Source of the DNA: Ponticoccus alexandrii | GTDB taxonomy: Bacteria > Pseudomonadota > Alphaproteobacteria > Rhodobacterales > Rhodobacteraceae | Direction: 5' to 3' | Length of the DNA stretch: 64,000 nt | Assembly (NCBI RefSeq): GCF_016806125.1 | Contig: NZ_CP047166.1 | Span: 3,100,001 to 3,164,000 of the forward strand | Part shown: piece by piece, positions 41,045-48,883 of the stretch | Numbering within the stretch: position 1 is the stretch's first letter | How the letters are laid out: each line of letters starts with the position of its first letter | Notes under the pieces: model-generated | What the model was told of the DNA's origin: nothing | Seen by the model: only the letters and a program-made list of their open reading frames with translations | Databases searched by the model: none | Translations under genes and position numbers: made by a program

Positions 41045-41074
41045 GACACCCCTGCGGGACACCGCGGGGGTGTC
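41045..41074 (+). terminator. Hairpin after the pyrimidine transporter operon
   Basis: A 13-bp stem with one G-T wobble (gacacccctgcgg / ccgcgggggtgtc) and a 4-nt loop, 68 bp past the binding protein stop. There is no strong T-run, so termination may be Rho-assisted. Confidence 0.6.
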
Positions 41075-41239
41075 TGCCCATGCAGGCCCCGACGTCCGGG
41101 CCGCCTCCGGGATCGGCCCGGCGCGCCCTGTCCTTGCCCTGCCGCTTTCACGCGCGCTACACAGACCCGGCAAAGCCCGGACACAAACCCCGGCCCCGCC
41201 GCGCGCCCACCGCGCATCGCCACCGAAGGAATACCCGTC

Positions 41240-42085
41240 ATGATCCTCGTCTTCGGCAAGACCGGCCAGGTGGCCACGGAACTCGGCCGCCTGGGCGGTG
41301 TCACCCTGTTGGGGCGCGACCGGGCCGACCTGTCGGACCCGCAGACCTGCGCGACGGCCATCCTCCACGCCCGCCCCCGCGCCGTGATCAACGCCGCCGC
41401 CTATACCGCTGTCGATCGGGCCGAAGAGGAAGAGGCCCTCGCCACCCGGATCAATGCAGAGGCGCCCGGGGCCATGGCCCGGGCCTGCGCCGCACTCGAC
41501 ATCCCGCTGGTGCATATCTCGACCGACTACGTCTTCGACGGCAGCGGGGACATCCCGCGCGGCCCCGAGGCCCCGACCGGACCGCTGAACGCCTACGGCC
41601 GCTCCAAGCTGGCCGGAGAGCAGGCGATCCGCGACACCCATGCGACCCACGCCATCCTGCGCACCTCCTGGGTCTTCTCGGCCCATGGGGCCAACTTCGT
41701 GAAGACCATGCTGCGCCTCGGCGCCAGCCGCGACACCCTGAGCGTCGTGGCCGACCAGACCGGCGGGCCAACCCCCGCCACCGCCATCGCCCAGGCCTGC
41801 CTGACCGTGGCCGGGCAGCTGGCAGAGGGCAAAGGCAGCCCCGGCACCTACCACCTCTCGGGCGGTCCCGATACAAGCTGGGCCGGTTTCGCGCGCGAGA
41901 TCATGGCGCAGGCCGGGCTGTCCTGCCGCATCACCGACATCCCCACGTCCGACTTCCCGACCCCGGCAGAGCGGCCCTTCAATTCCCGCCTCGACTGCGC
42001 GTCACTGGCAGACCGCTTCGGCATCGCCCGCCCCGACTGGCGCAGGTATCTGTCCGAGGTCCTCGCCGACCTGAAAACCGCCTGA
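41240..42085 (+). CDS. rfbD: dTDP-4-dehydrorhamnose reductase
   Basis: A 281-residue short-chain reductase of the RfbD/RmlD family, the last enzyme of dTDP-L-rhamnose synthesis. The NAD(P) Rossmann start is ILVFGKTGQVATELG, and NAAAYTAVDRAEEE near residues 51-64 is family-specific. The catalytic Tyr-Lys lies in YGRSKLAGE near 119-127 and the C-terminal RPFNSRLDC is also characteristic. The usual partners rfbA, rfbB and rfbC are not adjacent here, so the gene is an orphan in this window; the rest of the pathway must be elsewhere. Confidence 0.9.
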   Translation: MILVFGKTGQVATELGRLGGVTLLGRDRADLSDPQTCATAILHARPRAVINAAAYTAVDRAEEEEALATRINAEAPGAMARACAALDIPLVHISTDYVFDGSGDIPRGPEAPTGPLNAYGRSKLAGEQAIRDTHATHAILRTSWVFSAHGANFVKTMLRLGASRDTLSVVADQTGGPTPATAIAQACLTVAGQLAEGKGSPGTYHLSGGPDTSWAGFAREIMAQAGLSCRITDIPTSDFPTPAERPFNSRLDCASLADRFGIARPDWRRYLSEVLADLKTA

Positions 42086-42420
42086 CCCCAGAATGGGGCC
42101 ACACGCCCCGGCCCGAATAGGCCAAGGCCCCAGGACCCGCCCGACCGTCACGCGCCACGCTGCTTTCCGGTCTGAGTCGGCCCGGCACCCACAGACCGGC
42201 CCTCACATACCAACACCGGCCCCTCTTCTTTGGTCTTCCAAATACCCTCGGGGTCCGGGGCAGAGCCCCGGTTCCGACACCGCCCCATCGGACTGCCGCC
42301 CGCGTTCTGCCCAATTCCTGAGCAGCTCCCACCCCTCACCCACCGCAAAGCCGCCATCCCGGCCAGGCCATTCGCCTCCCAAGCCTTTACCCACCGCCAC
42401 AGCCGTATACCCTGTGACCC
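42086..42420. other. Intergenic region with dispersed repeat
   Basis: A 335-bp gap between rfbD and the GH13 gene. It contains repeat copy C at 42219-42272. I see no gene; the promoter of the GH13 gene presumably lies after 42300. Confidence 0.5.
42219..42272 (-). repeat. Dispersed intergenic repeat, copy C
   Basis: On the minus strand it reads cggggctctgccccgg, then accccgagggtatttgg, then aagaccaaagaagag. It is the clearest copy of the family, with the GC hairpin, the GTATTT box and the AAAGAAG tract all present. Confidence 0.7.
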
Positions 42421-44181
42421 ATGACAAAGCCGGACGCAAAGCCAGCACCCGCCCCCTCTGCCCTCGACACCCGTCTCAGGGCGCTTCTGATGCGCCTCTA
42501 CCCGGATCAGGACACCGACACGCTGACCGCAGAGGTGCTGAACGCCTTCTGGCCTGACCGGACATGGCGCCGCCGCACCCGCAAGCCGGGCAACGCGCTC
42601 TGGTCGCAGAAGGACGCGGTGCTGATCACCTACGGCGACAGCCTGATGGACGGCGTCTACAAGCCGCTCGACCTGCTGCGGGACTTCCTGAATACCTACA
42701 TGAAGGGCACCGTGAACGGGGTGCATATCCTGCCCTTCTTCCCCTTCACCTCGGACGACGGCTTTGCGGTGACCGACTACCGCAAGGTGAACCCCGCGCT
42801 CGGCGACTGGCCCGACATCCAGCGCATCGGCGAGGATTTCGACCTGATGTCCGACCTCGTGCTGAACCACGTCAGCAGTCAGGGCACATGGTTCAACGCC
42901 TACCGGCAGGGGCAGGAACCTTACGACAGGTTCTTCTTCGAGGCCTCACCCGACGACGACCTGTCCATGGTCGTCCGCCCCCGCACCACGCCCCTGCTGC
43001 AAGAGGTCGAGACGGCGAACGGCGTGAAACACGTCTGGTGCACCTTCAGCCACGATCAGGTCGACCTCGACTTCCGCAACCCCGAGGTGCTGCTGGAGAT
43101 CCTGCGCATCATCCGCCTGCACGTGGACATGGGGGTGAAGATCGTCCGTCTGGACGCCGTGGCCTTCGTCTGGAAAGAGCCGGGCACGCCCTCGATCCAC
43201 CTGCCCAAGACCCATGCCATCGTGCAGCTACTGCGCGTGCTTGCGGATTTCGCCAGCGAAAGCGTGATCCTGCTGACAGAGACCAACGTCCCCAAGGCCG
43301 AGAACCTGTCGTACTTCGGCCAGTTGAACGAGGCGCACTGGATCTACAACTTCCCGCTGCCGCCGCTGATCCTGCACGCCATGCTTTCGGGCAACGCGGT
43401 CTCCCTGTCGAAGTGGCAGCGCGCCATGCCGCCCGCGCCGCACGGCTGCGCCTACCTCAACTTCTCCGCCAGCCACGACGGCATCGGCATGCGCCCCGCC
43501 GAGGGCCTGCTGCCCGATGAAGAGATCGCCCGCATGATCCGCACCGTGCAATCGGGCGGCGGGCTTGCCTCGATGCGCGCGCTGCCCAATGGCGGCACCG
43601 CGGTCTACGAGTTGAACGCGACCTATTTCTCCGCCGTGCGCAAGACCTACAAGGGCGAGGACGGGTTGCAGGTGCCGCGCTTCATCTGCTCGCAGACCAT
43701 CGTGATGTCCCTCGAAGGCGTCCCGGCCTTCTACATCCACGCCATGCTGGGCACGCCCAACGATCTGGAGGGCGTGGAACGGCGCGGCATGAACCGCGCC
43801 ATCAACCGCCACCGCTGGGACTATCCCGAATTGCGCAAACTGCTGGACGACCCCGAAAGCGATCAGAGCCGCGTGCTGACCGCGCTTTCCGATCGGCTGA
43901 AGATCCGCGCGAAGCAGCCCGCCTTTCACCCCAATGCCACCAACTTCACGCTGACGGTGGACGACCGCGTGTTCTGCGTCTGGCGTCAGTCCATCGACCG
44001 CAGTCAGTCGATCTTTGCGCTGCACAACGTCAGCGCCGAGACGGTCGAGTTGCCCCCCGGCGCGCTGAACCTGATCGCCGACGAGACATGGGTGGACCTG
44101 CTGTCCGGCGAGACGCTTCACCCGGAAGAGGACGGCGTGACGCTGGCGCCCTACCAGTGCCGCTGGATCACCAACCGCTGA
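42421..44181 (+). CDS. GH13_18 glycoside phosphorylase (sucrose/glucosylglycerate phosphorylase-like)
   Basis: A 586-residue retaining alpha-glucoside phosphorylase of the sucrose phosphorylase group. Catalytic residues are visible in VRLDAVAFVWKEPGT (nucleophile Asp) and LLTETNVPKAE (acid/base Glu), with the third Asp in FSASHDGIGMRP. Other marks are VHILPFFPFTSDDGFAVTDY and DLVLNHVS. Family members act on sucrose, glucosylglycerol or glucosylglycerate. Because a gpgS/gpgP-like pair lies 2 kb downstream, glucosylglycerate is an attractive substrate, but the acceptor specificity cannot be read by eye. Confidence 0.87.
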   Translation: MTKPDAKPAPAPSALDTRLRALLMRLYPDQDTDTLTAEVLNAFWPDRTWRRRTRKPGNALWSQKDAVLITYGDSLMDGVYKPLDLLRDFLNTYMKGTVNGVHILPFFPFTSDDGFAVTDYRKVNPALGDWPDIQRIGEDFDLMSDLVLNHVSSQGTWFNAYRQGQEPYDRFFFEASPDDDLSMVVRPRTTPLLQEVETANGVKHVWCTFSHDQVDLDFRNPEVLLEILRIIRLHVDMGVKIVRLDAVAFVWKEPGTPSIHLPKTHAIVQLLRVLADFASESVILLTETNVPKAENLSYFGQLNEAHWIYNFPLPPLILHAMLSGNAVSLSKWQRAMPPAPHGCAYLNFSASHDGIGMRPAEGLLPDEEIARMIRTVQSGGGLASMRALPNGGTAVYELNATYFSAVRKTYKGEDGLQVPRFICSQTIVMSLEGVPAFYIHAMLGTPNDLEGVERRGMNRAINRHRWDYPELRKLLDDPESDQSRVLTALSDRLKIRAKQPAFHPNATNFTLTVDDRVFCVWRQSIDRSQSIFALHNVSAETVELPPGALNLIADETWVDLLSGETLHPEEDGVTLAPYQCRWITNR

Positions 44182-44268
44182 CCCGGGGGCCGTAGCGGGC
44201 AAAAGGCTATGAGGGTTCAAGGAACTATGGCATCGTGACGGTCTAAGCGACGAATTGGACCCGATACA

Positions 44269-45669
44269 TTGACCTGTGTACACCCGCGCCTTTTGCGCCC
44301 GCTGCTATCTGCCTTCACCGTGGCGACCCTTGGCCTTGTCGTCAGCCTAACGCCAGGGGCGCCCGCCTCCGCCGCAGAGATCACCCAGCGCGGCAGTTGC
44401 GAGGCCACGCTGACCGGGCAGATCGACCCCGGCGACGGCGACCGACTGCAGGCGATCCGGGACAGCGATAACTGCCGCTACTTCGACCTGGTTCTGTCGT
44501 CCCCCGGCGGTAGCGTCAAAGAGGCCCTGTCCATCGCCGACAGCCTCATGAACGTGACCACCGTCATCGAGGCGGATCAGCAGTGCCTGTCGGCCTGCGC
44601 GCTGATCTTCATGGCGGCCCGGACCTGCGGCGGCGCGCCCTATTACTGCGCACCGACGCGGCACATGCACCCGACCGCGACGCTGGGCTTTCACGCGCCC
44701 TTCCTGAAGCCGGGGCAGGCCGAGCAACTGGTGCCGCTGGATCTGTCGTTCAAGGCCGCCCTGGGCATCTTCGCCGATATCCAGAACACGTTTTCCCGGA
44801 TTTCCGCCAGCGTCGCCAGCACCGGCTACGAAGGGTCGATGCTCCACCCGGATCTCTTCGCAAAGATGTTCAGCACCCCGCCCGAAGAGTTCTACACCAT
44901 CGTCACGAACGACCAGTTCCACACCTTCGGCATCGGCCTGACCGGCGATGTGCCCGAGGACCGCGCGCCAGAACTGAGCCGGGATCAGGCAGAGATGCTG
45001 TGCTATAATGTCCTCTACGATTCCTACCGGGGATGGAACCACTCGGAATACGGGTTCGAGGATTATGGCAACATGACCCTCGGAGACGTCCCCAGCGTCG
45101 CCGACTACCGCAGGCGCGGAAACGAGCAATTCGTCCGCTTCGACGCCCTGAACCTTGGGATCGGCTGGACGGGATGGTGCCAGATCCGGAGTTACGAGGG
45201 AAATCCCAGGTTGGATGTCGGGCTGTACAAAGGCGACTCCTTCCCCTCGCAGGAGTCGCGCGCCGACGAGTGGGCCGGTTTGCATTACAGCATGGCCTAT
45301 CCCGCACAGACGCCGGTGGCTGGCCTGTCATGGGGCGGCTCCGGCTCTGGCGCTTCGGTCTCCCTGCCCGAACTGACCGGGCTGGCGCGCGAGTACTTCC
45401 GGCGGCTGGACCGGACAGGCAATGGCGCCGCATCCGCCCTGTGGATCGGCGAGAAGCGCGCGGCCATCGACAGCGCCGCCTCGGGCATCTGCGCCGCCGA
45501 GGTGCTCGATATCCTGAACCAGTCCCGGTCCGGGCGGATGGCCTCTGTGGTGCTGCGGGCCAGCGTCACCGCCTGCGGCGCGTCCAGCGGAGAATCCTAC
45601 CGGCTGCGGATGGAGTTCACCGACACCGGCAATGGCTGGCAGATCATGGCCCTGTCCAGCGCCGACTGA
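44269..45669 (+). CDS. Secreted ClpP/crotonase-fold protein (COG3904-like)
   Basis: A 466-residue exported protein. A TTG at 44269 is the most likely start because a signal peptide follows directly (hydrophobic at about 8-30, cleavage after APASAA). Residues 70-150 resemble the periplasmic ClpP-like group: LVLSSPGGSVKEAL, then QQCLSACALIFMAA with a possible nucleophile Ser108, and GFHAPF with His142. Several Cys pairs suggest disulfides. The C-terminal 200 residues have no family I recognise. It lies between two glucosylglycerate-type loci; the functional link is unknown. Confidence 0.7.
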   Translation: MTCVHPRLLRPLLSAFTVATLGLVVSLTPGAPASAAEITQRGSCEATLTGQIDPGDGDRLQAIRDSDNCRYFDLVLSSPGGSVKEALSIADSLMNVTTVIEADQQCLSACALIFMAARTCGGAPYYCAPTRHMHPTATLGFHAPFLKPGQAEQLVPLDLSFKAALGIFADIQNTFSRISASVASTGYEGSMLHPDLFAKMFSTPPEEFYTIVTNDQFHTFGIGLTGDVPEDRAPELSRDQAEMLCYNVLYDSYRGWNHSEYGFEDYGNMTLGDVPSVADYRRRGNEQFVRFDALNLGIGWTGWCQIRSYEGNPRLDVGLYKGDSFPSQESRADEWAGLHYSMAYPAQTPVAGLSWGGSGSGASVSLPELTGLAREYFRRLDRTGNGAASALWIGEKRAAIDSAASGICAAEVLDILNQSRSGRMASVVLRASVTACGASSGESYRLRMEFTDTGNGWQIMALSSAD

Positions 45670-45971
45670 TCCGCCCGCCACCCGTTCGGCCTCGTCCGGC
45701 CCTCTCCGGCCACGGTGCACGGAGCGCGCGAGGATCGAACGGGGCCGACAACGCTTCGTCCCCTGCGCCGCTTCAGCCCGGTCGGGTCATCCACAGGCCC
45801 TCTGCCCGGACAGGCCCCATGATCGCAGGGGGCGCACGGCCTGCTGCCGCCTCTCTGGCCGCATCGCATGACGCGGCGCAAGCCAGACGCCTTGCGCAGG
45901 TCACCCCGCCCTCTTTGCCGCACGCACGCTGTCGGGGCCAAGCCCGCCTCCGGCCAGCGCCCCGGTCGCGC
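45670..45971. other. Gap between convergent genes
   Basis: A 302-bp region separating the ClpP-fold gene (plus) from the gpgS-like gene (minus). No gene or clear terminator was found. Confidence 0.45.
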
Positions 45972-47204
45972 TCAGAACGGCATCGGCGCGAATTCCGCCT
46001 CGTCCGCCGCCACCGCCGCCTTCAACTCCGCCACCAGCGACGGATCGGCGGCGTTCACCCGGCTCCAGTTCGGGATGAAGGGGGCCTCGTTGGGCTTGGC
46101 GAGGAAGGTATGCCCCGCGACCATGATGTTCTCGGCAAAGAGCTCTATGGTCTTCTCCTCGCGGTGCCGGTCCAGCTTCAGCCCGTTCATCTTGGCGTCG
46201 TTGTCGTAGAACTCCAGCAGGTCCAGCGCGACCCGGTAATAGGTCGCCTTCAGCGCCCGGAAGGAATTCGCGGTGAACACCGTCCCGTCGGCGGCCAGCT
46301 TGCGGAAGATCGCCTTGCAAATGTCGGTGGACATGCGGTTCAGCCCGCCCTGCGCGTCCTCTTCGCTGACGTCCTGATGCTTGTGGTCATAGGCGTCCGA
46401 GATCTCGACCTGACAGACCGAGTGCCGCCCGAGATTGCGCCAGACCTCTGACAGGACACCGATTTCCAGTCCCCAGTCCGAGGGGATGCGCAGGTCCGGC
46501 AGCAGCGACGTCCGCAGGGCGAACTCGCCCGACAGCGGGTAGCGGAAGGCGCGCAGGTAGTCGATGTAATCACGGTCCCCCACCACCTTCTTCAGCGCGA
46601 TCAGCAGCGGCGAGACCAGAAGCCGCGTCACCCGCCCGTTCAGCTTGCCGTCGCCGATGCGCGGGTAGAAGCCCTTGGACAGCTGGTAGCGGAAGTTCGG
46701 GTTCACCACCGGGTAGACCAGCCGCGCCAGCATCTCGCGTTCGTAGGTGACGATATCGCAGTCGTGCAGCGCCATCACCGCGCTGTCCTGACAGGAGATC
46801 AGGTAGCCCATGCAGGTCCACATGTTCTTGCCCTTGCCCGGCTCTTCGGGGGCAAGGCCGTGCTCGGTCAGGCGTTGCTCCATCGCCTTCATGCGCGGAC
46901 TGTCGTTCCAGATCACCACGTGGTTCTGCGGCAGTCTGGAAAAGAAGTCGCGCGCGCGGCGGAACTGGCTTTCGTCGGCCCGGTCCAGCCCGATGATGAT
47001 GCGGTGCAGGTAACTGACCTTGCTCAGCTCGTCGAGGATATTGCCCAGTGCCGGGCCTTCGAGTTCCGAGAACAGCGAGGGCAACACCAGCGTGATTTTC
47101 CGCGTCTGCGCAAAGGTCTCGATCTCGTAGACCAGTTCCTCTAACGGGCGCTGCCGGAGGTTGTGAAACTGCGCGATGTTTCCGTTCTGGTGAAAATCGG
47201 CCAT
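45972..47204 (-). CDS. gpgS: Glucosyl-3-phosphoglycerate synthase-like glycosyltransferase (GT81)
   Basis: A 410-residue glycosyltransferase predicted to transfer glucose from an NDP-glucose to 3-phosphoglycerate, giving glucosyl-3-phosphoglycerate in compatible-solute synthesis. Supporting features are the GT-A-like opening ITLVLPSLFSELEG and the metal-binding stretch VMALHDCDIVTYEREM near residues 140-156. GDGKLNGRVTRLLVSPLL follows near 182-200, and there is a conserved-looking DWGLEIGVLSEVWR. It is 4 bp downstream of the phosphatase gene and clearly in one operon with it. Mannosylglycerate-type enzymes are the alternative. Confidence 0.83.
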   Translation of the reverse strand: MADFHQNGNIAQFHNLRQRPLEELVYEIETFAQTRKITLVLPSLFSELEGPALGNILDELSKVSYLHRIIIGLDRADESQFRRARDFFSRLPQNHVVIWNDSPRMKAMEQRLTEHGLAPEEPGKGKNMWTCMGYLISCQDSAVMALHDCDIVTYEREMLARLVYPVVNPNFRYQLSKGFYPRIGDGKLNGRVTRLLVSPLLIALKKVVGDRDYIDYLRAFRYPLSGEFALRTSLLPDLRIPSDWGLEIGVLSEVWRNLGRHSVCQVEISDAYDHKHQDVSEEDAQGGLNRMSTDICKAIFRKLAADGTVFTANSFRALKATYYRVALDLLEFYDNDAKMNGLKLDRHREEKTIELFAENIMVAGHTFLAKPNEAPFIPNWSRVNAADPSLVAELKAAVAADEAEFAPMPF

Positions 47205-47208
47205 GGTC

Positions 47209-47988
47209 TCAGTCCCCTGCCTTTTGCAACTCTTGAACGAGGCCGATCACGGCATCGTTCCAGCCCTCGGGGCCGATCTTCTTTGTCCGGCGGATGCGGC
47301 CCACGGCCTCTTCGGGCAGCTGGGCGATGGCGGGCGCATGGTCGTTGCGTACAATCACCCCGATGTCCGCCGCCTGCAGCAGATCCACGTCGTTGGGCGC
47401 ATCCCCCAGCGCGATGACCGTGTCGGGCGACAGCTCTGCCGCCACCTGCCGCAGCCCGTCCGCCTTGGTCCGGCCCAGAGACAGGGTCAGGAAGCGCCCG
47501 CCGTGCCGCGCATGGATGCCCTGCCGATCCAGGGCCTGAAGAAATGCGCGGAGGTCGCCGTCGCCGCCCATCCAGAGCCCCGGTTCCGAGTGTTCGCGGC
47601 GGCGGGCCAGCGCGGCGCCCTGCTCTGGCAGGCCGGTCGTTTCCGCGATCTCTGCCGCCGTCATGTCGCCGAACCCGCGAAAGCGCTGCCGCAGCCGGTC
47701 AGGCAGCGCCTCCAGCGCGGCGCGGATGCGGGCGTAACCCGGCTCTGCGCCATCCGCGACACCGGGCCGGTACAGGCCCGCACCGTTTTCGACGATGGCC
47801 GGCAGGGCCCCAAGCCCCAGCTCGCGGTGCAGGCCCCGCACCTCTGCGGCGGTCTTGGAGGTGGCGAGGATCAGCGGGATGCCCCGCTGTTTCAGCAGCG
47901 CAAGCGCCGGGGCGGCGGCCTGCCAGGAATAGGTCTCGTGATCCAGAAGCGTCCCGTCGAGGTCGCTTACCACCATCAGTCCGGGCAC
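47209..47988 (-). CDS. gpgP: HAD phosphatase, glucosyl/mannosyl-3-phosphoglycerate phosphatase family
   Basis: A 259-residue HAD-superfamily enzyme of the MpgP/GpgP (Cof-like) branch, which removes phosphate from glucosyl- or mannosyl-3-phosphoglycerate. HAD motif I is VVSDLDGTLLD near residues 6-16 with the nucleophile Asp. Motif II is LILATSKTAAEV. Motif III Lys lies in GRTKADGLRQV and motif IV is IALGDAPNDVDLL near 191-203. The GTG at 47988 follows GAAGGAG at good spacing; an ATG four codons later is the alternative. It is the first gene of the pair with gpgS. Confidence 0.87.
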   Translation of the reverse strand: MPGLMVVSDLDGTLLDHETYSWQAAAPALALLKQRGIPLILATSKTAAEVRGLHRELGLGALPAIVENGAGLYRPGVADGAEPGYARIRAALEALPDRLRQRFRGFGDMTAAEIAETTGLPEQGAALARRREHSEPGLWMGGDGDLRAFLQALDRQGIHARHGGRFLTLSLGRTKADGLRQVAAELSPDTVIALGDAPNDVDLLQAADIGVIVRNDHAPAIAQLPEEAVGRIRRTKKIGPEGWNDAVIGLVQELQKAGD

Positions 47989-48099
47989 ATCCGCTCCTTC
48001 GCTGCCTCTGCCCCTGTTATGGCCCCCGGTGGCGGGCGCGGCCAGATATCGGGGCCGCTTTGGCAGGCAGCGGGCAGCGGTTCGCCCAATTTTTGGGCG

Positions 48100-48726
48100 T
48101 CAGCCGCTCCAGGGCAGCACCAGATCCACCGGGCCGCGCCCCAAGGCCACCCGGCGCGCGTTGGGGATGTCGTTGCCCTCTGCCTTTTCCCGGGCCTTCC
48201 CGGGGCTGTAGCCGAAACCGGCCCAACGCTTCAGCAACCGCCGTTCCAGTTCCGGCACCGGCACGTCAAGGAAGACCGACAGGTCCCAGAGCGACGCCAA
48301 GGCGCTCCATGGCGCCTCGGACAGGCAGAGGTAATTGCCCTCGACCACCGCAACCGTGACCTCTGGCCGGATCTCCTGCACCCCGGCGATGGCGATTTCG
48401 CGCGAACGGTCAAAGACCGGCACGTAGACATGCTCTCCGGCGGCGACCCGGCCCAGGGTGGCGGCAAAGCCGCCCGCGTCGAAGGTCTCGGGCGCGCCCT
48501 TGCGGGGCAGCAGTCCCTTCCGCAGCAGCACCGAATCGTCAAGGTGAAAGCCGTCCATGGGCATCAGCGCCGCCTGCGGTCCCAGCGCCGCGACCACCGC
48601 CTCTGCCAGCGTCGACTTGCCCGCGCCCGGCGCACCGGCCAGCGCCACCATCAGGCGCCTGCCCCGCGGGGCAAGCCCGCCCAGTCGCGCGACCACCGCC
48701 TGTACCGCTTCTTCCACCGTTGTCAT
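48100..48726 (-). CDS. P-loop nucleoside/pantothenate-kinase-like protein
   Basis: A 208-residue phosphotransferase of the uridine kinase/pantothenate kinase-like group, often labelled nucleoside or fructose-transport kinase. Walker A is AGAPGAGKST near residues 30-39. The DGFHLDD motif near 58-64 is the substrate-binding Asp-His loop of this group, and VVEGNYLCL lies near 125-133. ATG at 48726 with GGAGG upstream. It is monocistronic and divergent from phaC. The substrate is unknown. Confidence 0.83.
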   Translation of the reverse strand: MTTVEEAVQAVVARLGGLAPRGRRLMVALAGAPGAGKSTLAEAVVAALGPQAALMPMDGFHLDDSVLLRKGLLPRKGAPETFDAGGFAATLGRVAAGEHVYVPVFDRSREIAIAGVQEIRPEVTVAVVEGNYLCLSEAPWSALASLWDLSVFLDVPVPELERRLLKRWAGFGYSPGKAREKAEGNDIPNARRVALGRGPVDLVLPWSG

Positions 48727-48883
48727 GGCGCAGATCCTCCGTTCCTGCCCGTTACCTGACACCAACCCGGGTCCGGCCCGCAAGGGGCTGGATTCGTAGT
48801 GCCTTTTGGACCACTCTGACAGGACACGGCCAAGAAAACGGCGCAAGATCGTCCCCGCCGTGCCAGTACCCAGGGAGGGTGTC

